From contig CAMGYJ010000010.1 of NCBI GenBank assembly GCA_946122785.1, positions 10,887,467 to 10,951,466 of the forward strand: DNA of 64,000 bases. The letters are read 5' to 3'. Numbering within the stretch: position 1 is the first letter of the stretch; every line of letters begins with the position of its first letter. Shown piece by piece: positions 22,499 through 33,948 of this stretch. The position numbers and the translations under genes were made by a program. Below the pieces are notes generated by a model. It was not told where the DNA came from and did not search any database. It saw only the letters and a program-made list of their open reading frames with translations. This DNA is from Linum tenue (taxonomy: Eukaryota > Streptophyta > Magnoliopsida > Malpighiales > Linaceae).

Positions 22499-24838
22499 TT
22501 AGTGGTTTAGTGGACAGCTTGGAGCGTTCCTTCTGCGACAGAAGAACAAAACACAAACACTCAAAAAATCGAAGACGAGAGTAACCGGGATGACGAGAAT
22601 ACAAAGCAAAATATGGGCGGACATTCTGAAGAACAGGGTTGAGCTGATAATTAATAAGACGAACTGTAGTAGCAACAGCTTCGGGCCAAAACCGGAGGGA
22701 ACTTGAGACTCAAGAAGGAGGGCACGAGTAAGATCAATAACATGTCTATTCTTACGCTCAACGAGACCGTTTTGCTGGGAAACACCTGGACAAGACTTCT
22801 GACAGAGAGTGCCTAGAGATCGATATAATGCCAGTAATGGGCCGGAACTAAACTCACCACTAGGGTCCGATCTTAGAATTTTGACGGGTTTATTAAACTT
22901 AGTTTGCACTATTTTTAAAAACTCCTTGGTAACGAAACGAAGGTCAGATTTTAAGCGTAAGAAATAAACCCATGTATACCTGGTGGCATGGTCAATAAAC
23001 AAGGCAAAATATCGATAGCCATGCCGGGAAAGAACAGACGAAGGGCCCCACAAATCGGAATGCACAATATGAAAATGATCAGAAATCACAGTGGAACTGG
23101 ATGGAAAAGAAATACTTATCGTTTTAGCTTCAACACAGCTTGTGCAGTTATGTTTGGATACTGCTGGGACATTTTTGTTTCCTAACAATGACTGACGAAA
23201 CATTTGCAAAAGTCGACCGGAGTTTGGATGACCTAACCGAGAATGCCACAAATCCCAGACATAACTCGACTCACTAGGAATACTTGAAAAACTTGACACC
23301 AAAGGACTTGAACTCGAAGCAAAATGTAAGGCAGAATGACTACTGACGAGACTACGAGAAACATTGCCCCCCCCCCCCCCCCCCCCCGTAAATGATGATG
23401 ATGGACGAGTAAGTTCCTCGAGCTGAAATAGCCGCCCCCTCTTACTCCCTCTGCCGATCTGCCTCTCCGTCTTCAGGTCCTGCACAACACAACCAGACGG
23501 TGCGAACGTAACCGAACACCCTTGATTAGTAAGTTGTCCCACATAGACTAAGTTTGGCACTAGCTTAGGGACATGTAAAGTTTCGGGCAACTCAATCTTA
23601 TTTTGACGAATACACCCCAAGCCATGAACCATTAAATTTGAACCATTGGCTACCTTCAAATGCATATGACTAATGGGCTTCATATTCTTTAACTCATCAG
23701 AATCATTAGTCATATGGTTAAAACATGTCGAATCAAGGAGCCATGGTGATGAATTTTTACCTGTCACCTGAAGAGTAGCGAAGGCTGAACTGATGGCATT
23801 TGGGAGAGACTTCTGCAAAGCAGCATGCACCAATTTTTCAATATCGGCAGCCAAGACTCCAGAACTACCCCCATCGGCCAGCTGAGTACAGTAGGCAGAT
23901 CGGTCATGTCGCTGCTGGTCAGAACGTGGAGGTGGGTCGTGACGTGTCTCGGAGATATTAACCTCTGGAGGCTTCCCATGATGCTTAACAAACAGTCTAC
24001 AGTCAAGGATAATATGACCGCCTTTCTTGCAGTAAACACAGTAGTTACGGCGGCGAAAATACTTCTGAAGATGCGCTTTTTCTTTACAGTGATGGCACGA
24101 CGACAGCTCGAACATGGGAATGCGACGCTGAAAGTGAGGACGACCAACTGCGAAAGCAGCATCCGCACCAGTAGCAGCAGCCACAATTGCCGACTCGCCA
24201 TCACCCGGTCGGAGGTCTAGCTTTGCTTGAGTTCGAAGTCGTGTCTCCTCTCTAATCAAATCTCCAAACATACCATCCATTGATAACTCCCCAAGATGAA
24301 TTATAGTTGACCTAATGGCCTCAAACTCAGGTCTCAACCTCATCAAAAAATGGAGCAGGCGCGCATGTTGCCTTTCCGCGATGATGACAGCAGACGTCGC
24401 GGCTGGGCGGAGAGCAGCCATGAGAAGATCCTCTTCGGTCCAGAGCTCCTGTGCGGCGGTAATGTCACGATCACCTTGTTCTAACCTGTCCAAAGCACAT
24501 TGCACCTCGAATTGACGTGCGGCACTTGCGGTAGAGTACGTAGCTTTCAATTGTCTCCACCTTGCATTAGCTGTAGTATGCATACGAAGACTAAGCAGAA
24601 TATTGTGATCAACAGAACCTAAAATCCAGGATCTCATCCAGGCATCGTGCAAACTCCAACGAGAGATCTGTTCTTCAGTGTCCGGAGCAACCGGCTTTGT
24701 TACCGTCCCATCCAGGACCCCGATGAGTCCTTTCCCTTCCACAAAAACACGAAATTGAAACTCCCAGATCATGTAGTTCTTCGTGTTGAGGCGGATCGAT
24801 AGCCTCTCAGAATCATTTGCCGAAAGCTCTGGTACCAT
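22499..24838 (-). pseudogene. copia gag-protease-integrase frame (broken element)
   Basis: About 780 residues remain open from the primer site. In order: gag (start MVPELS), a zinc-knuckle-like segment (YCVYCKKGGHIILDC), a protease-like motif with LLDSTCFNHMT in place of the usual D-S/T-G triad, the gag-pre-integrase DLWHSRLGHPNSGRL, the CTSCVEAK cysteine pair, and integrase core motifs SDLWGPSSV and RSDPSGEF. A run of 21 Cs (23367-23387, plus strand) encodes a glycine tract and is likely slippage-prone. The frame shifts before the RT domain. Confidence 0.85.
24826..24837 (-). other. Primer binding site, initiator-Met tRNA type
   Basis: The minus strand reads TGGTACCAGAGC immediately after the LTR. 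It differs by one base from the usual copia site TGGTATCAGAGC. The gag start codon (MVPELSANDSE) overlaps the site. Confidence 0.8.
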
Positions 24839-25127
24839 GTTAACTTTAACGAAACTCACAGAAATCAAAGAGACGAACACACAGATTTAACGTGGTATCC
24901 CTAGAATGTCAGGACTAATCCAGGAGAGAGTCTCACTCTCCAAAACAAAAATTGCACTTGGTTTTCGTAGTATGTTCGGCTAAGTACAGAGGAACATAAA
25001 TTGGCTTAGCAAACCCCTAGCATTTACACGAATGCTTCTCCATGGTTTGCATGGGCCTTGGGCCAATAAACTCCTACTTACACATCACCCTATTGGCCCA
25101 TTAAAATAAACACGTAATCCGCTAACA
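24838..25127 (-). repeat. 5' LTR of the minus-strand copia element
   Basis: This 290-bp repeat matches 20207-20495. On the minus strand it begins TGTTAGCGGATTACGTG and ends in AACA directly against the primer site. A TATA-like motif is present near the centre. Confidence 0.85.
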
Positions 25128-25806
25128 GTTACTTCAACAGTTAGTTAAATTATCTCCCACCAGAGGTGGTATGCTGATGACACCCATCATCACCTAAGGT
25201 TCGCTCCTTCATACTTAGTCAATTTTACCCCATCTTGCCACATCAATAATTCAATATGGATATCTGATAACCAACCTCTCATCACACCTTGAGGCTACTC
25301 CATACCTAGTCAATTATACACCACCCACCACCTTATTGCACTAGGGGAATACATTGATCGATAACCCCCCTCATCACCATTACAAATAACGAGGGGTACA
25401 TGGATACCCCCCCTCATTGTCATACCAGGAGTATGTGAAAATGCCCCCAATCACATGAGGGGGCCTCGCCACACTTAATAAAATTTTGGAGTGTATGGCG
25501 CACTAGGGTGCCACATGTGTAATGGCATGGGCCTAAATGTCCAAACCATGCGCCACATCTTAATTTCTTTCAAGTTGGTCTTATAACACCATTTAATCTC
25601 TTGTATTAAACCCTTGTGGTACAAGTCAAGATGTATTGGCTTAACAACTTTTATTTATCGACTACTGCACATGTCAAGATGTAGTTTAGACAATTGTTTC
25701 GGTTTAATTTCGTCATAAAGGAAATTCGGTATGTTAGTTTAGTACAGTTGGTACAGAGTCTATGACAAAATAAAACTACTTAAACAAAACTCATTAAATT
25801 TTTTTA
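25128..25806. other. No gene seen
   Basis: C- and A-rich intergenic sequence with short runs such as CCCCCCTCATCACC. I see no exon of the alpha-galactosidase gene resuming here and no transposon ends. Confidence 0.4.
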
Positions 25807-27051
25807 GGGCTAATACCACTAGGAAACCCAAACTATTAAGAATGTGTCATTCGTGTCCTAAATTATCCCATATGACATTTGTGTCCTAAACTATTTTTCC
25901 GTTAGAGTTGACTGGCGTTCACCGTTAGTTTTTAACAGAAAGTCTAGTCAGCGCTGATGTGGCATCTGACGTGGAATTTTAATATTAATTTTTATTTACT
26001 TTTCCATCCAATAAAAATTATAAATTATAAAATAAAAATTACAAAATAAAAAAATCACACCTCCCCCGGCCCCCTTCTCCGCCTCTAACCTCTCCCTTTC
26101 TCCTTCCTCTGCAATCACCACTATCGTGCCAAATCTGCACGTCGCTGTTGGAGTTCCAATAGTTGTCGTGGCTTCGCTCGAGCTCTGCTCGCTGCCGTCC
26201 CGGTCACAATCATGGAGCGCCACCATCACCATCCACAACTCTCACACATAGCGACCAAGTTTGGAGTTTCCCTCGATTCCGGTCACAACCATGGAGCGTC
26301 GCCGTCACAATCCACAGTCATCAAACGCTCTACAAGTGAAAGCGACGAAATAGATTGAACCCACAAAATCGAAGGAATCCCCTGCGACTTTGAAGTTAGA
26401 TTTTGAGGTATTCTGGAGACGATGCAGTGAAACTACCATTCCCCTTCCCCTCATCATGTTGAGAAAAGAGAAAAGAGTGAAAGACACCATTCCCCTTCCT
26501 CTAACCAGGTCGAGAGTTATGAGAAGAAGGGGATTGATGAGGCTACTGTTAGAGGATGAATGGGGTCGGCGGGGAGTTGGATGCTTATCAGGCGCAGATC
26601 CACTTCATCGCCGACGTGATTGAAGACGACCCGATGACTTATGGCCCGATGAAGAAGGCACTGATGGGAGCCCCATTTCCATCTTACTCGCGTCTCTTCA
26701 ACACAGTCGCCGCCCGTATTCAACGCTGGATTCGAAGGGTCGGATTCGGTGGAGGACGGTGGAAGTGCTAGGGAATAAGATTTTTGTTAAGAATTTTTTT
26801 TACTTTTAAAAAGAAAATTATAAATAGTCTGATGTGTCAGCTGACGTGGCCTCCACATATGTGCCACGTAACCAAAGGTCAACATTTCACTGATGATCGT
26901 TCGGTCAACCGTTATCTTTAACGGTCAACAAAATTGCTAGGACATAAATGACACACAACAATCATACATCATGACACAAATGTCATATCGAATAGTTCGG
27001 GACACAAATGACACATTGTTGATAGTTCGGGTTTTCTAGTGGTATTAACCC
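25807..27051. mobile_element. MULE with about 200-bp TIRs, 9-bp TSD ATTTTTTTA
   Basis: Exact 9-bp duplications (25798-25806 and 27052-27060) flank long inverted repeats. Both ends read GGGYTAATACCACTAGRAAACCC (inverted on the right), followed by repeated TGTGTCATTYGTGTCC blocks. The GC-rich interior (26080-26770) has exon-like stretches on both strands (for example HFIADVIEDDPMTYGPMKKA near 26610), so it may be a Pack-MULE carrying host gene pieces; the source is not recognised. The low-complexity duplication lowers certainty a little. Confidence 0.8.
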
Positions 27052-27337
27052 ATTTTTTTATGGAATCAAACCAACTAGTCAAGTTAATCAAATAACAATT
27101 AAGCGAGCGTGACTAGTCAAACTGACTATCACTTATCAATTCTTTTAAGTAGATCTGCATGATGTTATAGTCATCTACTAAAATGGTAACACAAAATCAC
27201 TTGCATGTGCCGTGCGTAGTTATATGATAATTACAATTTGTTCATTTCAAAATATACCAAAATGGGTATTATTGTTAATTTCAATTTGCTTATTTCAAAA
27301 AGTTGAAAAATATAAACTATTTTATGTCCGCTCCAAA

Positions 27338-27950
27338 TAGGGCTGTAAATGAGCCAAGCCGCTCGCGAGCAACTCGGCGTTCGAATCGGAAAAAACTCGT
27401 TCGACACTCGACTCGTTGTTTAACAAGCCGGCTCGCGAGCTGGCTCGTTAGTAAACGAGCCAAGTTTGAGCTAGGCCATGCTCGACTTGATAAGCTCGTG
27501 AGCTAGCTTGACTCGGTGGCTTGTTGAGCTAAGCTCGCAAGCTGGCTTGTTTAAAGCTTGTGGAAGGATTAATTACTTTTCTGAACATGAAAATTATCTT
27601 GTTAATAAGGATGTGTATGGAAGTTAGATGTTATTTTTAGTTTTTAGTGTTATTTTTATCATTTTTAATTTCTAATGTTCTTATTTGTACACATTTTTCA
27701 GCAAGAATGGTTTCAAATCGAGTTTATCTTGAGCCGAGTTTGTACTCAGCTTGACAAGCTGTGTTAATGAGCATTTACCGAGCTTTATCGAGCCGAGCTC
27801 GAGCTGGATTATTTTTAATCGAGTCAAGCTTGAGCTCGAGCTGGATGATGAAAATTCGAGTTCGAGCCGATCTCGAGCTAAAAAATTTATAAACGAGCCG
27901 AGCTCAAGCTAAGCAAAAACTCGACTCGACTCGGCTCGTTTGCAGCCCTA
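27338..27950. mobile_element. hAT-type element, TAGGGCTG...CAGCCCTA
   Basis: Perfect inverted ends TAGGGCTG / CAGCCCTA are flanked by GCTCCAAA (27330-27337 and 27951-27958), an 8-bp duplication. Two further bases also match, so a 10-bp Mutator-type reading is possible. Subterminal parts are dense in GAGCCGAGCTCGAGC-type palindromes and the centre is AT-rich. 613 bp, non-coding. Confidence 0.8.
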
Positions 27951-28182
27951 GCTCCAAATACCTATCCTAGATCGCTTCTAGAGCTTCATATTTAAAACGA
28001 GGATAATCAAAATCTTAAAACTCTAGTATATAAGAGTCGTGCAAGATGTAGATTGTGGATAGATGCAGAAGTTATGCGCATTGACCGTCGCGAGCACAAA
28101 ACCGTAGTTGCATTAGAAAATTTAGCTACAGAGTGCCGACGCCAAAACGTATAGGATTTCCCGCTAATTTACTGAATGATAG

Positions 28183-29113
28183 TAGGGGTGGGCAACGGGA
28201 AACGGGTATTTGGGTATACCCATATTGTCCCGTTTTTTTTTTGGGTTATGGGTACCCAAATACCTATAATTTTTTATACGGGATAGGACTTGGAATCAAT
28301 AAGTTCTATAATGGGCACCCGCGGGTTACCCGTTAATACCCGTTTGGATATTACGGCTACCCGTATTACCCGTCCAACCACGAAAATTGTCCTTTTATTT
28401 AGATGATAGCTAAGTAATTCAACTAATTGAACTTTAAGGATTAATGAAAGGAGTTGAGGCGTACATAAGGTTACAGGGGGACTGCTGAGTAGCTGCTTTG
28501 GCTCAAGTCGCACTTGATCCCTTAGTTTGAAAACAACGAACATCAAACCTAGCATGATGTAGCTACTGTTGGCTTAATGTTTTCTATTTTTTAAGAGCGC
28601 CTTCCATGAACTTTCTCCTACTTTTTATTGCTTGTTATTTTCAGCCTTAATGAGATGATGTCATATTTATAAAAAGATGAAAATTTCTGCGAGAAGTAGG
28701 AGTCGGCCACCAACACAAAATGTCAACAAAGTTACATAACTATATGTTGTGTACGTTGCAGTTCTGGAAACACATAATCAAACTAGGATCAGTTGATTTT
28801 CAGGGTTGTAGAAATTGATTAATTAAGGGAATAAATTATAATATTTCATCACGTGTATCTTATTAATGTCCTACCATACGACTTGGCTACCAAGCAATCT
28901 CCCATTTCTCTTTTTCTTCCTTGTACTAATTGTTAGCACAACAACCGCTAATATGGGTTACCCGCGGGTACCCGTTATCCGTCCCGTACGGGTATTGGTT
29001 ACCCGTTAATCCGTACGGGTTTGAAACATGGGAAGTAGTTTTCTCTCCAAATGGGAACGGGTACCCGTTTCAAATGGGACGAGTACCCGGTCCCGTCCCG
29101 TTGCCCACCCCTA
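28183..29113. mobile_element. hAT-type element, 8-bp TSD AATGATAG
   Basis: The start TAGGGGTGGGCAACGGGA and end CCGTTGCCCACCCCTA are near-perfect inverted ends. The exact duplication AATGATAG lies at 28175-28182 and 29114-29121. Both subterminal regions are rich in GGGTACCCGT-type palindromes. 931 bp, without transposase. A fragment of the same family is at 61342-61506. Confidence 0.9.
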
Positions 29114-29121
29114 AATGATAG

Positions 29122-29848
29122 AAGAGATGGGAAAGAAAACGAAATAGAAGTGAAAAGTAATCCCTACTACTTGATACTTGTTTATCAATTAATTTACTTG
29201 GATTTATGACATGATTAGCCGGCCAATACCTACACTCACATAATCTCTTACAACAGTCCATGGCCGATGTGAAGAATCATTTTTCTCCCAGAAAATGACA
29301 ATAGAGAAAGGAAGTGTTCTGACGTCTCCAATCCACCATGTGAGAAAATTATATTATCAATTTTATTGGGCAAGTGATATTTTTCCAAACAATCTTATAA
29401 ATTGAATTTTTTTGCATTTTAGATTAAAATGGTGACATAAATGAGTAAGACATAAATTAGAAGCGTTATCTTAATCATAATAATCTCACCATTATCTATC
29501 ACCCCAAAAAAAAAACATTAGAAAAACATTGTTCCTTTTGTTTTCATGTGCTGGGAGGTTGTTCGTCAACACCCAAGTGCACCTTGTTTTGGTTAATTAA
29601 GTAATGATAGTTGACAAAATCCAAAAGGGGATTGAATTATAGGAGAAATCGAACAGCTGAGAAGTCTGCAACAATATATGCTGCCGGCCTACTCTGGTCA
29701 GAGAATAGAGCTCGATCGAGGTTCTGCATGCTTACTCTATAAATACCCAGTTCCCCATTTTCCACTCTTCCACCTAGCTAGCTAGCTCTCTCAGTTATAA
29801 ATATAAAACGTATCCTATATATATATTCCAATTCATATAACAACCAAT
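29122..29848 (+). promoter_or_regulatory. Promoter region of the intact alpha-galactosidase
   Basis: The stretch holds a TATA box CTATAAATAC at 29737-29746, about 110 bp before the start codon. A GCTAGCTAGCTAGCT repeat and CTCTC-rich leader (29777-29800) follow, typical of a plant 5' leader. No gene lies here. The hAT element at 28183-29113 ends about 620 bp upstream of the TATA box. Confidence 0.6.
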
Positions 29849-32741
29849 ATGGCTCCTCCTCACGCTATGATGGTGGCTTTAGCGATGTTGGTTCAAATCT
29901 ACGCCACCGTGGAGTTCTTAAGCGCCGGCGGTGTTGAAGCGGCGGGTCGAGGTGCCGCCGCCCACTTTGGCTTGGGTCGGAGGAATCTTTTGGCCAATGG
30001 ATTGGGTCTAACACCGCCAATGGGGTATGCATATATATATGAGGATCGTTGTTATATTTTTTCAGTCCTTTCTTGACTAGTTTATTTGATCCATGAGCGA
30101 ACGATTAATAATGTATGAATATGTTTTTACGCTTATTTTTATAAGGACTATGACTGAACTATTTGAGAGCGTTAAGTTCGGAACTAGTTCAAGTTCAATT
30201 TTTTTTTTTTTTTTTTTTTTGGCTTCCTCCTTTGGTTTGAGGATCTTAGAATGGATACTCTTGAAGTCTTGATAGAAAATCTAAGATAAACTATATATGT
30301 TCATTTTTTGTGATGAATCCAACAAGAATTCATATTGATAACTCTTTGGTGTGTTTTGTCAATTATCACCTACTTATGGTCCTTTAATTTGTTTACTTAT
30401 TATAAAATTATGATATGATTTTACACGGCAAAATAATATATGTTCATCACCTTTGCTTATATGCTGGTGTCTAAACAGGTGGAATACTTATAACCATTTC
30501 CACTGGACAATTTCAGAGAAGATCATAAGAGAAACAGGTTTTCTTTTTCCCCTCTAATCATTTCATATATATAATATAAACTAAGTATTTGCTAGTTATT
30601 TTTTTAATTTTATCAGATGTGCGTGCGAAGGAACTTTGTTTCATATATATACTGATACAGGTTCAAGTCTTAGATCTTAGTTTGGCCAACTTGATACGAT
30701 ATATTATTACTAAATAAATATGAAGATTCTACACAGGATTTAATTTAATTAAAATAATATTTTCTCGTAAACAAGGAGTATATTGAGGTTATAGAATTGT
30801 GAAACCATAGCTAAAACAAAACCAATTGAGTTTTCTTCATTCATAGAGCTAATATATAATTTCTTGATGCATGTCTACAATCAAGTGTGACTAACACTAG
30901 TATATCACTTTCTAATTTGTGTTTGAAGCGGACGCCATGGTTTCATCTGGACTTGCTGCATTGGGATATCAATACATCAACTTAGGTGCTGTATATATCT
31001 ATTTTCCTCAAACATGACTCTGTTGTACAACTACGCCATTGAAGGCGGCATTGCCCTGCGCCTTTGTTTTTTCTTTTCATCTCCTAAATTTCTCTTTCCC
31101 TGTCTCTCTTCTTTGATGGAATGCATTGGAAGATGATGCGTGGGCTGAACGTCAGAGGGACTCTGCGGGAAACTTGGTTGCTAATGCAACAACATTTCCT
31201 GCTGGAATCAAAGGGTTGGCGGATTATGTTCATGCCAAAGGCCTCAAGCTGGGAATCTACTCTGATGCAGGGTAAGCGAAATCACCATTTTCTCCGTTCG
31301 AATTCTATTTCGACTTGATGCATCGGATAATAATGTAGGAGTAATCTTTTGAGTTGTTGCAGGAATCTGACATGCAGCAAGCTACAACCAGGATCATTGG
31401 GCTATGAGGAACAAGATGCCAAAACATTTGCCTCATGGGTATCCATCATCATACTATATGCAACATGATCTCTAATTCACTTCTCTACAAATGGAATTAA
31501 GATTATCTTGAACTGTGTTTGATCATTTTCTTCTTCTGCAGGAAATCGATTTTCTGAAATATGATAATTGTCATACTGATGGCACAAGCCCTCAAGTGAG
31601 GTATCCGATAATGAGTAAAGCATTGTTGAAGACAGGAAGACCCATCTTCTTTTCCCTCTGTGAATGGTACGACATCCTTTTCCCCCTCTTCTTCTTCTTC
31701 TTCTTCCAGATTCAATGTTGGACTACTGTCAATGTGTTTGTTGTTGGCAGGGGAGTTGAAGACCCTGCAACTTGGGGTCCCGGTGTTGGTAATAGCTGGA
31801 GAACAACTGGGGATATTGCTGATAACTGGGAGAGGTATCCTTCCCACGAAGTCGCGCCATAGTCCTACCTTAAAGCGAAAATTGTTAGGCCGATAATGAT
31901 CCTTATTTTGCTTTGTATTCCCCAGAATGACAAACCGTGCAGATAAAAATGATAAATGGGCATCTTATGCTGGACCTGGAGGATGGAACGGTACACTCAG
32001 CATAACGCTCGTAACTATTTCACTTTTTCACTGTCAAAGGCAGAGACTTATTCGTTCGTTTGAACATTTCCAATGTCTTTTACTCCGTGGGTAGATCCTG
32101 ACATGCTTGAAGTTGGGAATGGCGGCATGACGAATGAGGAGTACAGGTCACATTTTAGCATCTGGGCATTAGCCAAGGCTCCTCTCATACTCGGGTGCGA
32201 CATTCGATCGATGGACCTCGACACCCACCAAATTCTGAGCAACAGTGAAGTGATTGCAGTGAACCAAGGTAATATCAACGTATATGATGATGATCTACAA
32301 ACACCATGGCTGTAATCCGACAAGTTGTGCTGAAAATGGGATGGTTCTTTTCAGACAAACTTGGAGTGCAGGGGAAGAAGGTTAAGAAAGATGGAGACTT
32401 GGAGGTGTGGGCTGGTCCTCTCAGCCAAAAGAGAGTGGCAGTAGTGCTTTGGAACAGGGGTTCTTCCCCAGCTAAAGTCGCTGCTAACTTCTCTGATATT
32501 GGCGTCCCTTCCTTCGCCCTTGTGGATGTCAGAGATTTATGGGCGGTGAGAGAAAAGATAAAATTGTTTCTTCTGTTCTTCATGAACTAATTTGACTGTG
32601 GAATTGAATTGATTTGATTTGCTGATGACTTGTTCTGAATTTCTTGTACTGCAGCACACCACCGAAGCAAAGGTGAAGGAACAAATCTCGGCGGACTTGG
32701 ATCCCCATGCCTGCAAGATGTATATCATCATTCAAAAGTAA
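29849..32741 (+). CDS. Alpha-galactosidase (GH27), 11 exons, 410 aa
   Basis: A secreted enzyme that removes terminal alpha-1,6-galactose (raffinose-family sugars, galactomannan, galactolipid) in wall, apoplast or vacuole. Exons: 29849-30024, 30479-30537, 30929-30985, 31133-31271, 31363-31438, 31542-31666, 31751-31834, 31926-31990, 32095-32268, 32355-32545, 32655-32741. All junctions are GT/AG and sum to 1233 nt without stops. A hydrophobic signal (about 6-25) and an Arg-Arg propeptide-like site (44-45) precede the conserved [20 protein letters not shown]. Catalytic residues seen: nucleophile D177 in LKYDNC and acid/base D232 in WRTTGD, 55 residues apart as in the rice enzyme. DDAW (98-101) and [15 protein letters not shown] are present, and the C-terminal beta domain follows ([15 protein letters not shown]). 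It is tandem to the pseudogene at 13241-20206 and lacks two of that copy's introns. Confidence 0.95.
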
Positions 32742-32895
32742 CAACCCTGTAGCTGCCAAGTACCAAGAGGATGCATATAAAATCTTTGTACCTGTGCCTT
32801 TCTGTTTCTTCACTTTGTATTGGATTCCATTCTGAGTTGGGTGTGATCAGAAGCAACTTGTAATGCTCTGTGCGGAATTTGAATCCATTATCAGT

Positions 32896-32901
32896 AATAA
32901 A
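32896..32901 (+). terminator. Possible polyadenylation signal
   Basis: AATAAA lies 155 bp after the alpha-galactosidase stop codon, in a T-rich 3' flank, and about 105 bp before the next gene. Confidence 0.4.
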
Positions 32902-33006
32902 ACCCAAGTTGTAGATTTTGTTTTGCGAAAACCTGGAGTCTTTGTAGGTTGGTTCCCGAATTTTCTAGTTTTCTGCGCCATGCTGGAGACGGGAATATAG
33001 ACGAAG

Positions 33007-33948
33007 ATGAGAAAGTTGCCGTCTTTCAGCTCCAGAAGGTCGCTGTATCTGTGGAATTTGAATATACGGGACGCCACAAATCATGGCCTTAACAAACAAA
33101 CTCTCGATCTCTACAATTCCATCCTGCAATCTAGGGTAGGTGGTGGTAGTAACTTTACTTACCCGATGGTCCTTAAAGCCCGTTCTTCTTCCCCGACGCC
33201 ATCCACGTCGGGAAAATGCTTCATTCCCATGTTACCCATCTGGGTTTCCAGGTGGACGTCTACGTGCAGACATCTCTCCTCGATATGTACTCCAAGTGCG
33301 GCAACTTGGTTTCTTCGAGGAAGGTGTTCGACGAAATGTCTGAGAGAGGCGTTGTGTCTTGGACCTCCATGATCACTACTTATTGCCATTTTTCTCTCGT
33401 TGACGAAGTCGTTTCTGTGATAAACCAAATGAGGGCTCTTGGTCTGGAACCAAGTTCGACCACTTTCCTTGTGTTGTTTCCTGCTTGTAGCTCCCTTCTG
33501 CAGGGCTTATCAACCCAGTGTTGTGCCTTCAAAATGGGGCTCCTGAATGGTGACGTTGAGGTGCCTCTAACTCATTCTGTGATGGGTATGCTCGTCAAAC
33601 ACTGTCAAACTCATGAAGCTCGTGCAATCCTTGAGCAGATGCAAGAACCGTCGGTCATCTCTTGGACAACAGTGACTAGCGGTTATGTGGAAGCTGGACA
33701 CATGAAAGAAGCTTTCTCTGTGTTTAACCAGATGAGGAGGAAAACCATCAGCCTGGATTATGTATCTTTCTTCGCAATCATATCAGCTTGTAGCCAGCAT
33801 GGCGACCTGTTGGTAGCTTCGACGGTCCATTCTCTAACAATCAAAACCGGATGTGAGGGTGAAGATGCTATTGACAATCTGCTAGTGAGCATGTATGAAA
33901 AATGTTGTGATCTCGTCTCAGCTAGACGTGTATTCGATTCGTCTTGTG
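33007..33948 (+). pseudogene. PPR protein pseudogene, 5' part only
   Basis: The frame starts MRKLPSFSSRRSLYLWNLNI and runs to about 33195. A one-base shift then moves it to the frame of KMLHSHVTHLGFQVDVYVQT. Several 31-36-residue PPR repeats of the PLS type follow (SLLDMYSKCGNLVSSRKVFDEM, VVSWTSMITTYCHFSL, SVISWTTVTSGYVEAGHMKE). PLS-type PPR proteins act on organellar RNA; this copy has no intact repeat array or C-terminal domain. It is cut at about 33948 by an Athila-like element in the opposite orientation, and the rest of the gene does not reappear in the window. It starts 265 bp after the alpha-galactosidase stop. Confidence 0.85.

Larger units (their letters stand above)
20207..25127 (-). 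mobile_element. Degenerate Ty1/copia retrotransposon
   Basis: The element reads right to left: 5' LTR, primer site, gag-protease-integrase, reverse transcriptase, RNase H, purine tract and 3' LTR, the copia order with integrase before RT. Both LTRs are about 290 bp and still clearly alike. Coding is broken by a stop or frameshift about every few hundred bases in the RT-RNase H part. It lies directly after the last surviving exon of the alpha-galactosidase pseudogene, but the right flank does not resume that exon and no target duplication is seen, so a deletion probably accompanied or followed insertion. Confidence 0.9.

Noticed and set aside
23367..23387. Run of 21 Cs as a regulatory feature
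   Set aside because: Lies in degenerate copia coding sequence; most likely slippage or an assembly artefact.
20207..25127. Recovery of the missing alpha-galactosidase exons to the right of the copia element
   Set aside because: The sequence after 25127 does not continue the exon, and no target duplication was found.
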